A stretch of 19,402 nt of DNA from an uncultured Prevotella sp. (GCA_900318855.1 ONMG01000043.1:1-19402); one strand, 5' to 3'; positions 7,722 to 14,821 are shown, counted from the stretch's first letter. Notes: a model not told the origin generated them from the letters alone. A program made the numbers and translations.

Positions 7722-7892
7722 TTAGTCTTTCTTTCTTCTACTGCGCACTTCTAAGTTCGCCAGTATATAATCGGCGACCAGTATCAGCAACATGATGCCC
7801 AAGGACATCCAGAAAGAATGAGTGATGAGTATCAAACCACCACAGACAAAGATGAAGATCAATAGATGCTTCCAATCAATTTGTACTTTCAT
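7722..7892 (-). CDS. Small single-pass or hairpin membrane protein
   Basis: A 56-aa protein from the ATG at 7892 (MKVQIDWKHLLIFIFVCGG); the longer frame would need a TTG start at 7904, inside the promoter box. Two hydrophobic stretches (about residues 9-24 and 27-45) are followed by a basic tail, SRRKKD, suggesting an inner-membrane hairpin with a cytoplasmic C-terminus. I do not recognise the family. It ends 22 bp before umuD and has a TACTTTTG promoter box just upstream, so it appears to be the first gene of the umuD/kinase-RapZ operon. Confidence 0.7.
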   Translation of the reverse strand: MKVQIDWKHLLIFIFVCGGLILITHSFWMSLGIMLLILVADYILANLEVRSRRKKD

Positions 7893-7901
7893 AACCGACT
7901 G

Positions 7902-7909
7902 CAAAAGTA
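7902..7909 (-). promoter_or_regulatory. Bacteroidetes -7 promoter box for the small membrane protein/umuD operon
   Basis: Minus-strand TACTTTTG fits TAnnTTTG and ends 9 nt before the ATG at 7892, giving a very short or no leader. The TTG-type upstream element is not evident at 19-20 bp. The region up to the divergent AraC promoter is AT-rich. Confidence 0.5.
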
Positions 7910-7962
7910 ATAAATAGTGGGCAAAAAAGCTGCTTTCTCGGAGAAATAAATAATGGACTTTG

Positions 7963-7992
7963 TTGTTTTTACGTAATTAATCGTTACTTTTG
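7963..7992 (+). promoter_or_regulatory. Promoter of the AraC-family regulator gene
   Basis: TTG at 7963-7965, a 19-bp spacer, then TACTTTTG at 7985-7992: both parts of the Bacteroidetes vegetative promoter at normal spacing. The start site would be near 7998, giving a leader of about 30 nt. Confidence 0.75.
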
Positions 7993-8030
7993 CAGCCGCT
8001 AAGGTATAACTATTAACAAACCGTCAAGTC

Positions 8031-8906
8031 ATGCAGGAAAGCAAATATTTGGTTGCCAACGAGAAGGATCTGTGCTGGGGGCTTACTGTCAGCACGGTTG
8101 GGAGAGATGCGTTGAAGCCTGGTGACCCTTACCCTACGGAGGGGCATGCCGAAGGTTACTACTTCAATCCTGATAAGGGCCGTATACTCAATGAGTATCA
8201 GATTCTCTACTTAACGGAAGGTGAAGGTGTATTTCGCTCTGAACACATTGCGGAGACTACCATCAAGTCGGGCGATATCTTCATGTTATTTCCACAGGAA
8301 TGGCATACCTATCATCCTGTTAGCGGCAAGCCATGGGAAAGTTACTGGATAGGCTTCAAAGGAAAGAATATGGATGACAGGGTTTCCGCAGGCTTCCTTT
8401 CTCCAGCAAAACCTATTTTCCACATCGGATTCTCGGAGGAAGTGATAAGCCTCTATCGGGAAGCCAAGGATGCGGCTGATGCTGAGGAGCCTTACTCTCA
8501 GCAGCTCCTGGCAGGAATTGCCAACCATCTTGTAGGACTGGTCTATTCGCTCGAAAGGCGCCTTATTTTGGGACGAAACAATAATCAGGTAAAGCTCATC
8601 AATATGGCAAGGCTGCTTATCCGCGACAACCTTGATAACAATCTCACCATACAAGATGTAGCCCAAAGACTTGGTGTCAGTTATAGCTCGCTACGAAAAC
8701 TATTTAAGGAGTTCACAGGGGTCTCGCCTGCACTGTACCAGCAAGATTTGCGCTTGCAGCGTGCCAAGGAGCTGCTTTCTACCACAAACTTGAGTATTAA
8801 GGAGATTGCATTTTCACTGCATTTCGACTCGGCCGATTATTTCTCAACTAAATTCAAGCATAAGACCGGAGTCTCGCCAGGTCAATTCAGAAAGGTGATG
8901 CAATAG
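8031..8906 (+). CDS. AraC-family transcriptional regulator
   Basis: DNA-binding regulator of 291 aa. Residues 1-150 form the AraC-type sensor, a cupin-like domain (YYFNPDKGRILNEYQILYLT, then GDIFMLFPQEWHTYHP) that usually binds a small ligand such as a sugar. Residues 196-291 contain the two helix-turn-helix motifs (LTIQDVAQRLGVSYSSLRKL and LSIKEIAFSLHFDSADYFST), with the family signature TGVSPGQFRK at the end. It is divergent from the small-membrane-protein/umuD/kinase-RapZ operon with 138 bp between starts, so it may control that operon, itself, or a distant sugar locus; the sequence does not decide. No signal peptide or membrane segment. Confidence 0.95.
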   Translation: MQESKYLVANEKDLCWGLTVSTVGRDALKPGDPYPTEGHAEGYYFNPDKGRILNEYQILYLTEGEGVFRSEHIAETTIKSGDIFMLFPQEWHTYHPVSGKPWESYWIGFKGKNMDDRVSAGFLSPAKPIFHIGFSEEVISLYREAKDAADAEEPYSQQLLAGIANHLVGLVYSLERRLILGRNNNQVKLINMARLLIRDNLDNNLTIQDVAQRLGVSYSSLRKLFKEFTGVSPALYQQDLRLQRAKELLSTTNLSIKEIAFSLHFDSADYFSTKFKHKTGVSPGQFRKVMQ

Positions 8907-8920
8907 CCGACTTGCGCCAT

Positions 8921-8952
8921 AAAAAAATCGGATGTCATCGCGACAACCGATT
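8921..8952 (-). terminator. Intrinsic terminator on the minus strand (3' end of the candidate small RNA)
   Basis: AATCGG (8926-8931) pairs with CCGATT (8947-8952), extended by TGTC/GACA past an A-A mismatch. On the minus strand the stem is followed directly by a run of seven T. On the plus strand, after the AraC-family gene, it is followed by CCTAAAAC, a poor tail. So it best serves leftward transcription. Confidence 0.75.
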
Positions 8953-9036
8953 CCTAAAACAAACTACTTAAAAACTAATCTACTAAAACAAATCAAAAAT
9001 ATTTTATTGGACTAAAATCTGTCAGCTTATATATCG
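8921..9036 (-). ncRNA. Candidate small RNA of about 115 nt
   Basis: An isolated minus-strand unit: promoter TTG-N20-TATATTTG (9071 to 9041), then about 115 nt ending in a stem with a U7 tail. It starts downstream of the separate groEL terminator. The RNA would have a 5' AU hairpin (AUUUUA/UAAAAU, 9001-9018), an unpaired U-rich middle with repeated AGUAG, and the terminator stem. No ATG occurs before the terminator stem, so it is not an obvious small gene. I cannot assign it to a known RNA family. Confidence 0.45.
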
Positions 9037-9040
9037 AGTG

Positions 9041-9071
9041 CAAATATAGGGTTTGTTCTTCATAATAGCAA
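9041..9071 (-). promoter_or_regulatory. Promoter of the candidate small RNA
   Basis: On the minus strand, TTG (9071-9069), a 20-bp spacer and TATATTTG (9048-9041) fit both Bacteroidetes promoter elements. No coding gene begins downstream on this strand before the terminator at 8921-8952. Confidence 0.6.
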
Positions 9072-9113
9072 GGAAAAGGCCAGGAAAGTTACGATTTTAA
9101 CACATATAAGCCT

Positions 9114-9150
9114 AAAAAAGGGGGCGAACACATAGTATCCGTCCCCTTTT
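9114..9150 (-). terminator. groESL terminator
   Basis: Minus-strand AAAAGGGGACG pairs with CGCCCCCTTTT through an 11-bp stem with one wobble, followed by further T. This is a standard intrinsic terminator 36 nt after the groEL stop. Confidence 0.9.
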
Positions 9151-9185
9151 GATATGTGGAGATTGCAATTTAACTTGCTTCCCTA

Positions 9186-10808
9186 TTACATCATGCCTGG
9201 CTGACCAGCTGGCATGGCAGGAGCCTTTTCTTCTGGTTTGTCGCAGATAAGGCATTCTGTAGTGAGGAACATGCCTGCGATGGAAGCTGCGTTCTCAAGA
9301 GCAACGCGAGCCACCTTGGCAGGATCAATCACACCAGCGGCACGCAGGTCTTCATACTTGTCGGCACGTGCATTGTAGCCGAAGTCACCTTTGCCCTCGC
9401 GCACTTTATTGACAACGACAGCACCCTCGCCACCTGCATTGCCGACGATGACACGGAGCGGCTCTTCAATAGCGCGGCTGACGATGTTGATACCCGTCTG
9501 CTCATCTTCATTATCGCCCTTAAGGTCGGCGAGTGCCTTCTGTGCACGGATGTAAGTAGTGCCACCACCTACAACGACACCTTCCTCTATAGCGGCACGT
9601 GTGGCGCGCAGTGCATCGTCAACACGATCCTTCTTCTCCTTCATCTCTACTTCAGAGTTGGCTCCTACGTAGAGTACAGCTACTCCGCCAGAGAGCTTTG
9701 CCAGACGTTCCTGCAGTTTCTCCTTGTCGTAGGAGCTCTTCGTGTTCTCGATTTCATTCTTGATCTGTGCCACGCGATCGTGGATGCTCTCCTTGTTGCC
9801 ACCACCATTGACAATTGTTGTATTGTCCTTCGTGATGGTCACCTTCTCGGCCGAGCCCAGCATCTCGAGCGTTGCCTGCTCAAGCTTCAGACCCTTCTCC
9901 TCGCTGATGACAACACCACCTGTCAGAATGGCAATGTCTTCCAGCATAGCCTTGCGACGGTCGCCGAAACCAGGAGCCTTGACAGCGCAGATCTTCAGTC
10001 CACCACGCAAGCGGTTGACAACGAGCGTAGTGAGCGCCTCAGAGTCGACATCCTCAGCTATAACGAGCAATGGACGGCCACTCTCGGCAGCAGGCTGCAG
10101 AATGGGAAGGAACTCCTTAAGGTTGCTAATCTTCTTGTCGTAGATAAGAATGTACGGGTTCTCCATCACGCACTCCATCTTTTCGGGGTCGGTAACGAAG
10201 TAGCCGGAGAGATATCCACGGTCGAACTGCATACCCTCGACCACACCGATAGATGTGTCGCGGCTCTTGCTCTCCTCGATGGTGATAACGCCATCCTTAG
10301 AAACTTTGCGCATGGCATCGGCGAGCAGCTTACCGATTTCGGGGTCGTTGTTGGCACTCACTGTTGCCACTTGCTCAATCTTTCCGTAGTTGTCGCCTAC
10401 AATCTCAGCGTTCTGCTTGATGTAGTCCACGACCTTAGCTACGGCTTTGTCAATACCGCGCTTCAGATCCATGGGGTTGGCACCGGCTGTAACATTCTTG
10501 AGTCCTTCGTTGACAATGCTTTGTGTAAGAATCGTAGCAGTAGTAGTACCATCACCTGCATCGTCACCCGTCTTGCTGGCTACAGCCTTAACAAGCTGGG
10601 CACCTGTATTCTCGAACTTGTCTTCGAGTTCCACTTCTTTTGCCACAGTGACACCGTCCTTCGTAATTTGAGGTGCACCGAACTTCTTTTCAATGACTAC
10701 GTTGCGTCCTTTAGGACCAAGCGTTACCTTCACAGCATTTGCGAGCTGATCGACACCCTCCTTGAGGAGTGTGCGTGCTTCACTATCGAACTTAATAATC
10801 TTTGCCAT
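9186..10808 (-). CDS. groL: Chaperonin GroEL
   Basis: ATP-driven 60-kDa chaperonin, 540 aa, which forms the double-ring folding chamber with GroES in the cytoplasm. Nearly every segment is recognisable: AKIIKFDSEAR at the start, TLGPKGRNVV (about 30-40), the ATP-binding DAGDGTTTATIL near 85-95, LVIAEDVDSEAL in the apical domain and VVVGGGTTYIRA in the C-terminal equatorial part. The tail ends PAMPAGQPGMM, a short Gly/Met-rich tail of the kind that lies in the cavity, less regular than the GGM repeats of E. coli. It follows groES by 43 bp in a groESL operon and ends at a strong terminator. A long open frame on the opposite strand is a compositional shadow. Confidence 0.99.
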   Translation of the reverse strand: MAKIIKFDSEARTLLKEGVDQLANAVKVTLGPKGRNVVIEKKFGAPQITKDGVTVAKEVELEDKFENTGAQLVKAVASKTGDDAGDGTTTATILTQSIVNEGLKNVTAGANPMDLKRGIDKAVAKVVDYIKQNAEIVGDNYGKIEQVATVSANNDPEIGKLLADAMRKVSKDGVITIEESKSRDTSIGVVEGMQFDRGYLSGYFVTDPEKMECVMENPYILIYDKKISNLKEFLPILQPAAESGRPLLVIAEDVDSEALTTLVVNRLRGGLKICAVKAPGFGDRRKAMLEDIAILTGGVVISEEKGLKLEQATLEMLGSAEKVTITKDNTTIVNGGGNKESIHDRVAQIKNEIENTKSSYDKEKLQERLAKLSGGVAVLYVGANSEVEMKEKKDRVDDALRATRAAIEEGVVVGGGTTYIRAQKALADLKGDNEDEQTGINIVSRAIEEPLRVIVGNAGGEGAVVVNKVREGKGDFGYNARADKYEDLRAAGVIDPAKVARVALENAASIAGMFLTTECLICDKPEEKAPAMPAGQPGMM

Positions 10809-10851
10809 AATTAGTTTGTTTATTAGAGTCTGTTATTAATTCTTCCTGTCA

Positions 10852-11124
10852 TTAATCCTCGATGACTGCAAGCACATCGCTTTGGCGCATCATGAGATAT
10901 TTCTCGCTGTTGTTCTCGATTTCAGTACCTGCGTATTTGCCGTAGAGAACTTCGTCACCCTCCTTAAGCACCATAGGATCATCCTTTGTGCCCTGGCCAA
11001 CGGCGACAACCTTACCACGTTGTGGTTTCTCTTTCACAGTGTCGGGAATAATGATTCCACCTACTTTTTGCTCTGCCGGTGCAGGAAGTACCAGCACTCT
11101 GTCTGCTAATGGTTTAATAGTCAT
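10852..11124 (-). CDS. groS: Co-chaperonin GroES
   Basis: Ten-kDa lid of the GroEL chamber, 90 aa, typical length. MTIKPLADRVLVLPAP at the start, the mobile loop EQKVGGIIIPDT (18-29) that docks on GroEL, then KPQRGKVVAVGQG and the roof/core segments EGDEVLYGKYAGTEI. First gene of the groESL operon. No CIRCE inverted repeat and no clear TAnnTTTG box are seen upstream; instead there is a sigma-54-like element at 11172-11188. Confidence 0.99.
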   Translation of the reverse strand: MTIKPLADRVLVLPAPAEQKVGGIIIPDTVKEKPQRGKVVAVGQGTKDDPMVLKEGDEVLYGKYAGTEIENNSEKYLMMRQSDVLAVIED

Positions 11125-11171
11125 AATGAATGTTTTTATAATTTGATTCTACTATTCTCTGCCGGTAGTTA

Positions 11172-11188
11172 TGCCAAAATCATGCCAA
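11172..11188 (-). promoter_or_regulatory. Sigma-54-like element upstream of groES
   Basis: Minus-strand TTGGCATGATTTTGGCA compares with the sigma-54 consensus TTGGCACGNNNNTTGCA: GG and GC are at the exact required spacing, with two mismatches elsewhere. A start near 11161 would give a leader of about 36 nt. The site can also be read as two direct copies of TTTGGCAT 11 bp apart, which would instead suggest a regulator-binding site. Confidence 0.35.
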
Positions 11189-11211
11189 AGGTGAATCGTG
11201 ACAGTTATGAC

Positions 11212-11245
11212 ACGGCCCGACTGACAGTTCTGTCAATCGGGCCGT
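11212..11245 (-). terminator. Long hairpin between the exporter gene and groES, probable terminator
   Basis: ACGGCCCGA-C-TGACAG pairs with CTGTCA-A-TCGGGCCGT around a TT loop: 15 bp with one mismatch. It begins about 60 nt after the exporter stop and shields groESL. No U-run follows on the minus strand, so termination may not be purely intrinsic. Confidence 0.6.
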
Positions 11246-11305
11246 CCTTTATATATAATAAGGTATAGGAATAGATCCCTTCTCGTGCTTTGTCAGTCGA
11301 TGTAC

Positions 11306-12721
11306 CTATTCTGTCACATCGTCAAGGCATACAAACTTTCCCCGTTCTTTGCGTTCCTGGATGAGGCGGTGGAGTTTCTTCTTACGGTTGGGAGCAATCC
11401 ATTTGCGCGCGAAGATATTCGGAATGGCCACGCCTATGGCTATCATAATGATGAGTAGTGAACCGTTGATGGCACAGTGAGTGGCAAAGGTAACCTCGCC
11501 GACAATGCCCTGCATATCTATTATGCCATAGAGCGCGCGGTACATTAACACTCCAGGAACCATAGGAATGACAGCGGGGATGGTGATGCAATGGTGTGGA
11601 GTGTGGAGCATATGAACCACCTTGATATTGATGATAGAGATGAGCGCCGAACCGCAAAGGGTGCCGACGATAGGGCCAAGATCGAGGCCGATGTTGCCGG
11701 TACTGGGGCCAAGATTGATGAAGTTTCGCGAGCATACTGCAATGATACCACCCATGGCGATCCATGGCATCAGTCGTTTGGGAGTGTTGTAGATGGTGGC
11801 AAAACCCATGGCCGAGATGGCAGCTGCGAGCGCAAATTCACCGAAGGTGTGGTGGGGCGTCATACTGAGATTCTTCACGAAGTTATCGATGCCGCACACC
11901 TTGATGGCTAAAGCGATGCCGAACGACATTGCCATGACGATGAGTAGAGTATTGGTGGCTCTCACAAGGCCTGTCTCGAGATGGTTGTCGAGCATGTCGC
12001 TCACGAAATTGATGAGGGGCACTCCCGGCACGATGAACAGTGCGCAGGCCATGAGCGGATGCCAGGGCGTGTCGGAGTGGAACAGGGGAAGAAGGTTCTG
12101 GGGAATATAGGCTTCCACTGTTGGGGTAGAGATGTAAGCGGTGGCCCAGGCTATAATCGTCGAAACGAGAGCTGCAACTGCAAAATTGAAGTAGAGATTG
12201 CTGCCCAGTTTGTTCAGGAACATCCTGAACCGGTTGCCCAGGATGGCAGCGATTGAGGCATAGAAGAAGGCGGGCCAGTCGCAGCCGAACTGGATGCAGA
12301 AGCCGCCGCAGGCGAAGCCTGCGCAGATGGCGATGAACCAGTCGGAGTAAAAATGGGGGGCATGTTCTATCTTGTCGAGTTCCTGGCTGAAGCGGTCAAG
12401 GTCGTAGTCCTCCTTGATAGCGCGCCATGACAGTTTTGATACCTCTTGGATGGCCAACATGTTGATGGCATGATGGTCGCATCGTTGCATCTTTGTGAAC
12501 GAATGTTCGCTGTCGCTAAGGTTGACCTGCAGGATGTAATAGTCGATATTAATGTGCAGGTTCTCTTCCGGCAGGCCCAGGTAGGCTGCAGTGCGATCCA
12601 TATTGCGCTTGATACGGCTGGTGTCGGCTGAACTTTCCATGAGTATCTTGCCTGTTCTGAGGAGCAGGTCTAACTTGCGGTTCAACACAGTCTTCGGATT
12701 CTCTTGTATTCCCTCTTCCAT
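11306..12721 (-). CDS. Two-domain threonine/serine exporter (ThrE-type) family membrane protein
   Basis: Inner-membrane protein of 471 aa resembling ThrE, the threonine/serine exporter of Corynebacterium. Residues 1-270 match the ThrE N-terminal domain: a soluble segment with INIDYYILQVNLSDSEH and HAINMLAIQEVSKLSWRAIK, then hydrophobic helices beginning DWFIAICAGFACGGFCIQ. Residues 295-445 match the second, ThrE_2-type domain (FGEFALAAAISAMGFATIYN; ITIPAVIPMVPGVLMYRALY). Many bacteria encode these halves as separate genes; here they are one chain. About ten membrane segments are expected, and the C-terminus is basic (NRKKKLHRL). The substrate is inferred from the family only. It has its own promoter box (TAACTTTG, 12752-12759). 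Confidence 0.9.
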   Translation of the reverse strand: MEEGIQENPKTVLNRKLDLLLRTGKILMESSADTSRIKRNMDRTAAYLGLPEENLHINIDYYILQVNLSDSEHSFTKMQRCDHHAINMLAIQEVSKLSWRAIKEDYDLDRFSQELDKIEHAPHFYSDWFIAICAGFACGGFCIQFGCDWPAFFYASIAAILGNRFRMFLNKLGSNLYFNFAVAALVSTIIAWATAYISTPTVEAYIPQNLLPLFHSDTPWHPLMACALFIVPGVPLINFVSDMLDNHLETGLVRATNTLLIVMAMSFGIALAIKVCGIDNFVKNLSMTPHHTFGEFALAAAISAMGFATIYNTPKRLMPWIAMGGIIAVCSRNFINLGPSTGNIGLDLGPIVGTLCGSALISIINIKVVHMLHTPHHCITIPAVIPMVPGVLMYRALYGIIDMQGIVGEVTFATHCAINGSLLIIMIAIGVAIPNIFARKWIAPNRKKKLHRLIQERKERGKFVCLDDVTE

Positions 12722-12751
12722 AAAAAATATATATTATCCTAAAATACGTTG

Positions 12752-12759
12752 CAAAGTTA
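12752..12759 (-). promoter_or_regulatory. Bacteroidetes -7 promoter box for the exporter gene
   Basis: Minus-strand TAACTTTG matches TAnnTTTG. It ends 30 nt before the ATG, giving an AU-rich leader of about 25 nt. No TTG element is seen at 19-20 bp upstream. Confidence 0.6.
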
Positions 12760-12890
12760 CGAAAAAATCCCGAGCCAGCGGTTGACAGACAACTGAAAAT
12801 TCCTGTTTGCCTGCATATTATGTCTTAGATTAAGGGATGCCGCGCGCATGGGCTTTCCACCTCATCCTCTTGGGGCGGGCGACTGTACAG

Positions 12891-12968
12891 CATATGGCGT
12901 ACGTATTTACGGCATATGGCGTGAATGTCTCCGGCATATGGCGTAGATAGTTCCGCCAATTGGCGTAA
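12891..12968. repeat. Four-copy 22-bp direct repeat array (array B)
   Basis: Units begin at 12891, 12913, 12935 and 12957, again exactly 22 bp apart. The first three carry CATATGGCGT; the last carries CAATTGGCGTAA, the variant found in the first unit of array A. The spacers between cores are more diverged than in array A but keep TCCGG/TCCGC before two of the cores. Same family as 2519-2602; function unknown. Confidence 0.88.
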
Positions 12969-13078
12969 ATGTCGTTAGGTGGTGGCGATAGGGCGCTTGA
13001 CTGGTTGGTGAAAAGGGAGAGGGGCTGAGCCGGGGCTTTAAAAAGAGTAGGGAGGAACAGAGGTGATACGAATGAAAG

Positions 13079-13102
13079 CGACCGGCCTAATGGGGCCGGT
13101 CG
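13079..13102 (-). terminator. Terminator of the HU-SPOR/FHA operon
   Basis: CGACCGGCC (13079-13087) pairs perfectly with GGCCGGTCG (13094-13102) around a 6-nt loop. On the minus strand it is followed by CTTTCATT. It lies 27 nt after the FHA-gene stop. Confidence 0.7.
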
Positions 13103-13128
13103 AGGCGAGGCTGATGGGCCAGACCGTA

Positions 13129-13626
13129 TTACTGCTTGGTTTTCAGAATGATACTGGTTGCGCCGAGCGTGAATAAGGTGCCATCATCGATGACTCTTCG
13201 CTCGCGGTCGCCTAAGAGCGTAGAGCCAACGAATGTACCGGTATTACTCGGACCGTCGCGGAGCACGTACTGGAGTTTGCCGTTCTTGTTGCGGCTCACA
13301 TTGATGACACAGTGTGTAAGGTCGACGCTTGGATCGTCGGTTTCAATGGGACAGTTGATGGTGCCGCCGCGTGATTTCCGGCCGATGACATTGTCGCCCA
13401 TTTTGAGCGGTATGATCTGCTTGTGGCAGAACCGGTTCTCAATGACAGTGATGGAGCCACAGTCGTCGGAGGCAGGTGCGTCGTCGGAGGCTTTGGGAGA
13501 GGTGAGTCGGATGGCAAACTCCTTTCCACAGGCAGGGCAAGTGAAAACAAGGCGCTGTCCGGGCTGATAGCGTGTCTCATCGAAAACTAAGGTATAGTCA
13601 CACTTAGGACAGCGAAGTCGTTTCAT
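13129..13626 (-). CDS. Zinc-ribbon and FHA domain protein
   Basis: A 165-aa soluble protein. Residues 6-33 form a zinc ribbon with two CxxC pairs (Cys6/Cys9 in CPKC, Cys30/Cys33 in CPAC), resembling MJ0042-type ribbons. After a Ser/Asp-rich linker (43-58), residues 72-165 form a forkhead-associated domain, which normally binds phosphothreonine peptides: GR at 82-83, His105, and NTGTFVG near the end. The usual Ser of the SxxH motif is Asp here (DLTH, 102-105), so phosphopeptide binding may be weak or altered. No kinase gene is adjacent. It lies 38 bp after the HU-SPOR gene, on the same strand, so they probably share a transcript. Domain calls are firm; the role is unknown. Confidence 0.9.
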   Translation of the reverse strand: MKRLRCPKCDYTLVFDETRYQPGQRLVFTCPACGKEFAIRLTSPKASDDAPASDDCGSITVIENRFCHKQIIPLKMGDNVIGRKSRGGTINCPIETDDPSVDLTHCVINVSRNKNGKLQYVLRDGPSNTGTFVGSTLLGDRERRVIDDGTLFTLGATSIILKTKQ

Positions 13627-13664
13627 GTCTTTTGTATTATTATTGTGGTACTGCTGGCTGATGA

Positions 13665-14735
13665 TTAGTCTGTGCTGCTGGCCTTCATGCTCCAGCAGTT
13701 TTGAAACTCAGGTAACCGGCGCATGCGCCGCTGCATAGTGAGGGCTTCCTCTTCGGAGGCATAGGCTCCAACGACTACCTTGCAGTGGCGCTTACCGATA
13801 ATTCTGGCGTCATTGTAGCCTCGCTGTCGTAAGTCGGCCACATAAGCTTTAGCGTTGCTTTTCTTTATCCGGCTGGCCAGCACGATACAGAAAGGCTTCG
13901 TTTCCGTGGTCTTTGCCTCATCGGCCTTGCTCTGCTCAGAGGCTGAGCTTGTCTCGTCGTTGGCGGTGCTATTCTCCTGGGCGTCGGTTGCCTTTACTTT
14001 CAGTGGCTGGCTGAGTGTGATGCTTCCTTCGTCGTGGGGTATCACCTCTTTTAATATTGCAGAGGACAGATGCCCCTGCTGGAGTGTAGCATCGTTTTTC
14101 AGCGGTGTGGGAATCAGAAGAAATGCGAGTGCTGCTATGCAGGCTGCTGCCACATTGCGGAGCAGAGTCATGGAGATGGTGCGGGGATGCTTATTCTCCT
14201 TCGTCGTCGTGGCGGGCTCTTGGGTGGGGATGACTGCAGGCTGTGGCTGACTGTCAGGCTGGACCTTGGATTCGCGGCGCAGAGCGGGGTGCTGCTGATC
14301 GGCCGTGGACACGGCATCCTGCGGCGTGGCTTCTATGCTGCCGAGCCCGTAGAGCTCGGGGGTGAGGATGCCGGCTTCACAGGGACGGAACTCCCAATGG
14401 CCCTCGTCGTTGACGAATATGGTGCCCAGGTCGTTCATGCTGTAGGTGCCGTCCTTGTCGATATGGCTTCTCACTTCGGCCACTTCACTGCTGATGCGCT
14501 TGAGAGCGTCGGGATAGCTGATGTCGTAGGCTTCGATGTACGACTGCACAAGGAGAGAGTCGTTCATGGTGAGCTGAGGATTGAACCCTAGAGTACGATA
14601 GGGGGGGAGCCACATTCCGTCGGCTTCGTCGTATCGTGCACCCACATAGTGAGCCATAAAGCCACCAAAGCCAGGAACAATGACGCAGTCATTGCTCAGC
14701 AGAAGTATCTCGATATGCCTGTCCAACTCAATCAT
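13665..14735 (-). CDS. HU-like (CCDC81-type) and SPOR domain membrane protein
   Basis: A 356-aa protein from the ATG at 14735 (MIELDRHIEILLL); the longer frame would need a TTG at 14744, inside the promoter box. Residues 1-70 form the HU-like domain known from Bacteroidetes and eukaryotic CCDC81 (CVIVPGFGGFMAHYVGA, LGFNPQLTMNDSLL); a second, related segment runs to about 130. A Pro/Gln/Thr-rich linker precedes one transmembrane helix (about 190-208). A long polar stretch follows, then a SPOR domain (282-351, FCIVLASRIKKSNAKAYV...VVVGAYASEEEA), which in other proteins binds denuded septal peptidoglycan. The likely topology is HU-like domain inside, SPOR in the periplasm, linking the cytoplasm to the division-site wall. 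That role is inferred. It heads an operon with the FHA gene. Confidence 0.9.
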   Translation of the reverse strand: MIELDRHIEILLLSNDCVIVPGFGGFMAHYVGARYDEADGMWLPPYRTLGFNPQLTMNDSLLVQSYIEAYDISYPDALKRISSEVAEVRSHIDKDGTYSMNDLGTIFVNDEGHWEFRPCEAGILTPELYGLGSIEATPQDAVSTADQQHPALRRESKVQPDSQPQPAVIPTQEPATTTKENKHPRTISMTLLRNVAAACIAALAFLLIPTPLKNDATLQQGHLSSAILKEVIPHDEGSITLSQPLKVKATDAQENSTANDETSSASEQSKADEAKTTETKPFCIVLASRIKKSNAKAYVADLRQRGYNDARIIGKRHCKVVVGAYASEEEALTMQRRMRRLPEFQNCWSMKASSTD

Positions 14736-14741
14736 AGCTTG

Positions 14742-14749
14742 CAAATGTA
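14742..14749 (-). promoter_or_regulatory. Bacteroidetes -7 promoter box for the HU-SPOR gene
   Basis: Minus-strand TACATTTG matches TAnnTTTG and ends 6 nt before the ATG at 14735, so the mRNA would be leaderless or nearly so. No matching TTG element is evident upstream. Confidence 0.6.
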
Positions 14750-14821
14750 GTAAATATATCTCAATATGTGACCTTAAAATCTAAAAAAAATGGACCTTCA
14801 ACCGAAAATAGTTCTTTTTCC

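Larger units (their letters stand above)
12722..13128. other. 407-bp intergenic region between the FHA gene and the exporter gene
   Basis: Contains the FHA-gene terminator (13079-13102), a G-rich plus strand (12975-13070), the second 22-bp repeat array (12891-12968) and the exporter promoter (12752-12759). I see no gene. The order of elements is the same as in 2387-2798. Confidence 0.7.

Noticed and set aside
8921..8952. Terminator for the AraC-family gene on the plus strand
   Set aside because: The stem is suitably placed, but the U-run is on the minus strand only, and the plus-strand tail is CCTAAAAC.
9780..10814. 344-codon open frame opposite groEL
   Set aside because: It is fully antisense to a highly conserved gene, has no recognisable domain, and is explained by codon bias of the sense strand.
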